Of a DNA stretch of 8,606 nucleotides, positions 6,289-8,606 are shown piece after piece. The stretch spans positions 1-8,606 of the forward strand of contig CALFYL010000174.1 of NCBI GenBank assembly GCA_937952135.1, read 5' to 3'. The notes beneath the pieces are model-generated. The model had not been told where the DNA came from. It worked only from the letters and a program-made list of their open reading frames with translations, and ran no database searches. The DNA comes from an uncultured Planctomycetia bacterium. Lineage in GTDB: Bacteria > Planctomycetota > UBA1135 > GCA-002686595. A program made the position numbers and the translations under genes. Every line of letters starts with the position of its first letter. The stretch's first letter is position 1.

Positions 6289-6328
6289 CCGCTCGCGCCT
6301 TCGAGTCCGGTTTCCGGGGACGACCGCC

Positions 6329-6907
6329 GTGTACGACTACATCGAGGGGCAAGTCGCGCAGCGGGCCGCCGGAAGGGTCGTGCTCGACGTCGGCGGTGTC
6401 GGGTACGACCTCGGCACGCCGCTCAATGTGGTTCTGCCGAGCGCGGGCCGAGTGCGGCTGTGGGTGCACATGGTGGTGCGCGAGGACGCGCACCAGCTCA
6501 TCGGCTTCGGCGACCCCGCGTCGCGCGATGTCTTCCGAGCGCTGCTCACCGTGAGCGGAGTCGGTCCCAAGGTCGCGCTCGCGGTGATGTCGGGCCTCGA
6601 GCGCGACGAGCTCGTCGAGGCGATCGTCGCCGGCGACGCGGCGCGCCTCACGGCGGTTCGCGGAGTCGGCCGCAAGACCGCCGAGCAGATCCTCCTCGAC
6701 CTGCGCCAGAAGGCGCTGAGCTTGCGCGTGGAATCGCCGAGCGTCCGGCCCGCGAGCGCGCGCACGAAGGCCGTCGAGGACGCGGTCGCCGCGCTGATGA
6801 GCATCGGATTCACCGACAAGGAAGCCCGCAAGCAGGTCGAACGCGCGGCGAAGTCCGTCGACGGCGCCGACCTCGATCAACTCGTGCGCGCGGCCCTCGC
6901 GGGCTAG
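6329..6907 (+). CDS. ruvA: Holliday junction branch migration protein RuvA
   Basis: RuvA binds four-way DNA junctions as a tetramer and loads the RuvB motor to drive branch migration in recombination and repair. The 192-residue product has the family length and order. An OB-fold domain (about 1-62) opens with MYDYIEGQVA and contains VGGVGYDL. Two helix-hairpin-helix motifs follow: VSGVGPKVALAVMSGL (75-90) and VRGVGRKTAEQILLDL (110-125). After a flexible linker comes the C-terminal RuvB-binding domain (about 147-192; AVEDAVAALMSIGFTDKEA). The start is GTG at 6329, fixed by homology; a weak GGGGA lies about nine bases upstream. It sits 72 bp after the TPR/alphaCTD gene and 71 bp before serA, all on the same strand. 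ruvB and ruvC are not next to it, unlike the common ruvCAB order, so the partners must be encoded elsewhere. Confidence 0.97.
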   Translation: MYDYIEGQVAQRAAGRVVLDVGGVGYDLGTPLNVVLPSAGRVRLWVHMVVREDAHQLIGFGDPASRDVFRALLTVSGVGPKVALAVMSGLERDELVEAIVAGDAARLTAVRGVGRKTAEQILLDLRQKALSLRVESPSVRPASARTKAVEDAVAALMSIGFTDKEARKQVERAAKSVDGADLDQLVRAALAG

Positions 6908-6923
6908 CCCGGCCGGCGCCGGG
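6908..6923 (+). terminator. GC-rich hairpin immediately after the ruvA stop codon
   Basis: CCCGGC (6908-6913) and GCCGGG (6918-6923) form a perfect 6-bp all-GC stem with a CGGC loop, starting on the base after the TAG. No T-run follows. A weak terminator or transcript 3' end before serA is possible; chance formation is also plausible in this composition. Confidence 0.35.
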
Positions 6924-6978
6924 TGCGTTCCGCGCCGCCCGCCACTCTGCAACACGCTCGTCGACTCGAAACCTCGCC

Positions 6979-8606
6979 ATGCCGTCCCCCACCGCCGCTC
7001 AAGCAGCTCCGCACACCGCACCGCAGGCCGCCGCCGCGCCGCCCCGTCGCCCCGAGAAGATCCTGATCTGCGACGAGCTGTCGGGGGAAGCGCTCGACGT
7101 GCTGCGCGAGAACGGTTTCGAACCCGAGATGCGCGTCGGTCTCAAGGAGCCCGAGCTGTGCGAGGCGGTGCGCGACGCGCACGCGGTGCTCGTGCGCTCG
7201 GCGACCAAGATCACGCGCCGAGTGCTCGAGTCGGCGCCGCTCCTGGCGGTCGTCGGCCGCGCGGGCGTCGGTGTCGACAACGTCGATGTCGACGCGGCGA
7301 CGGAGCGCGGAGTCGTGGTCATGAACGCGCCGGCCGGCAACACGACGACGACCGCGGAGCTCGCGATCGCTCTGCTCACGGCCCTCGCTCGCAACGTGGT
7401 GCGCGGCGACCGAGCCGTGCGCGCGGGCGAGTGGAAGCGGCGCGGGTCGCTGCTCGGCAGCGAGATCACCGGCAAGACGCTCGGGGTCGTCGGACTCGGC
7501 CGCATCGGGCGCGCCGTCGCGCAGCGCGGCTTGGGCCTGCAGATGAACGTCCTCGCCCACGACCCCTACCTGCACGGCAAGAAGAGCCCGGTCGAGGGAG
7601 TGGAGCTCGTGACGCTCGACGAGCTCGTCGAGCGCGCGGATTTCGTGACGCTCCATGTCCCCTTCGACGACTCGACGCGCAACCTGCTCTCGCGCGAGCG
7701 CATCGCGCGCATGAAGCCGGGCGCACGGGTCATCAACTGCGCCCGCGGCGGCCTGGTCGACGAGCGCGCCCTCGCCGAGGCCCTCGCCGCCGGACGCTTG
7801 CGCGGCGCGGCGCTCGACGTGTTCGAGAAGGAACCGCCGGCGCCCGACCACCCGCTGCTCTCGCGCGACGACGTGATCGTGACGCCGCACCTCGGGGCCT
7901 CGTCCGAGGAGGCCCAGCGCAACGTGGCGCTCGAGATCGCGAGCCAGGTCAGCGAGTTCCTGATCGACGGCGTGGCGCGCAACGCGGTCAACCTCCCGCC
8001 GGTGTCGAGCCAGACACTGCGCCAGATCGCGCCCTACGTGCTGCTCGCCGAGAAACTCGGCAGCTACCTCGCGCAGAGCCTCGAAAGCCCCATCGCCACG
8101 ATCGAACTCTCGCTCTCGGGCGAGATCGCGCGCGCGGACGCGAGCCACGTGAAGCTCGCGCTGCTGGTCGGAGCGCTCCGCCTGGGCTGCGACACGCCGC
8201 TGAACTTCGTGAACGCACCGAAGCTCGCCGCCGAACGCGGCGTCAGCCTGCTCGAGCGTGTCGACACCGAGCAGCACTTCCTCCACAGCCTGGTGAAGGC
8301 GCGCGCCATCGACCGCAACGGGCGCTCGAGCCTCGCCGCCGGCAGCGTTTTCGGCCGCGAAGCGCGCATCGTGCGCATCGACGAGCACTACGTCGACCTC
8401 GCGCCGCGCGGCGCCCTGCTCACGACGCGCCACGAGGACGAGCCCGGCGTCGTCGGCGCCCTCGGCACCGTGCTCGGCGCGCACGGCGTCAACATCCAGA
8501 AGATCGAGCTCGGGCCCGGCGCCAAGACCGTCGACAAGCTCGCGCGCGGCTTCCTCGCGCTCTACGACAAGCCTTCGGCGGCGTGCCTCGAAGCACTTTC
8601 GCGCCT
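6979..8606 (+). CDS. serA: D-3-phosphoglycerate dehydrogenase SerA (3' end cut by the window)
   Basis: SerA oxidises 3-phosphoglycerate to 3-phosphohydroxypyruvate with NAD, the first step of serine synthesis in the cytoplasm. I translated the frame from the ATG at 6979: 542 codons without a stop up to the window edge. An Ala/Pro-rich leader (about 1-25) precedes EKILICDELSGEALDVL. RAGVGVDNVD (94-103) is the family substrate-side motif and GLGRIG (172-177) the NAD-binding glycines. The catalytic triad is Arg256 (CARGGL), Glu285 (FEKEPP) and His304 (TPHLGAS). Residues about 338-475 form the intervening (ASB-type) domain of the long SerA class. An ACT domain begins near 479 (ALLTTRHEDEPGVVGALG), suggesting serine feedback control as in other long-form enzymes. 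Family length is about 530, so probably only the last few residues are missing. No Shine-Dalgarno is seen. The leader makes the exact start slightly uncertain, though no later in-frame ATG lies before the homologous region. It follows ruvA by 71 bp. Confidence 0.96.
   Translation, partial: MPSPTAAQAAPHTAPQAAAAPPRRPEKILICDELSGEALDVLRENGFEPEMRVGLKEPELCEAVRDAHAVLVRSATKITRRVLESAPLLAVVGRAGVGVDNVDVDAATERGVVVMNAPAGNTTTTAELAIALLTALARNVVRGDRAVRAGEWKRRGSLLGSEITGKTLGVVGLGRIGRAVAQRGLGLQMNVLAHDPYLHGKKSPVEGVELVTLDELVERADFVTLHVPFDDSTRNLLSRERIARMKPGARVINCARGGLVDERALAEALAAGRLRGAALDVFEKEPPAPDHPLLSRDDVIVTPHLGASSEEAQRNVALEIASQVSEFLIDGVARNAVNLPPVSSQTLRQIAPYVLLAEKLGSYLAQSLESPIATIELSLSGEIARADASHVKLALLVGALRLGCDTPLNFVNAPKLAAERGVSLLERVDTEQHFLHSLVKARAIDRNGRSSLAAGSVFGREARIVRIDEHYVDLAPRGALLTTRHEDEPGVVGALGTVLGAHGVNIQKIELGPGAKTVDKLARGFLALYDKPSAACLEALSR

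Noticed and set aside
2675..7021. A 1448-codon minus-strand open frame spanning several genes
   Set aside because: It runs antisense to the TPR/alphaCTD gene and ruvA and out of frame with murA and HIT. Its product is Arg/Ala/Glu low-complexity with no domain. Long antisense open frames are expected in DNA with very GC-rich third positions.
6904..8484. A 526-codon minus-strand open frame
   Set aside because: It lies antisense to serA, whose catalytic and cofactor motifs are all intact on the plus strand. The antisense product has no recognisable domain.

Overview
The window is very GC-rich (roughly 70% by eye, not counted) and densely coding. Seven genes can be supported. The best guess for the source is a Planctomycetota bacterium. 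The main reason is the gene at 4844-6256, which joins TPR repeats to two RNA-polymerase alpha C-terminal domains (alphaCTD); I associate this architecture with that phylum. Two weaker hints point the same way: a small membrane protein with an N-terminal Asn-Pro-Phe/Pro-rich segment, and start codons that mostly lack Shine-Dalgarno sequences. This assignment is inference, not proof.

Left half, minus strand, in transcription order: a HIT-family nucleotide hydrolase (4647-4303), murA for the first committed step of peptidoglycan synthesis (4110-2698), an unassigned polytopic membrane protein (2626-1751), and ffh for the SRP GTPase (1646-33). Gaps are 192, 71 and 104 bp. ffh has its own candidate promoter.

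Right half, plus strand: the TPR/tandem-alphaCTD protein (4844-6256), ruvA (6329-6907) and serA, which starts at 6979 and runs off the right edge within its ACT domain. The two halves diverge from a 196-bp intergenic region (4648-4843) that holds a candidate promoter for each direction.

Most genes are housekeeping: protein targeting, cell wall, recombination and serine synthesis. The unusual item is the TPR/tandem-alphaCTD protein. It has no polymerase assembly domain but carries one alphaCTD that retains nearly all UP-element-contacting residues and a second, diverged copy. It is a plausible transcription-linked adaptor of unknown function. Secondary points are short GC-rich hairpins at or just after five of the six visible stop codons, candidate leaderless or near-leaderless starts for ffh and the HIT gene, and low-complexity tails on Ffh, MurA and SerA. 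I saw no tRNA, rRNA, CRISPR array, insertion sequence or phage gene.
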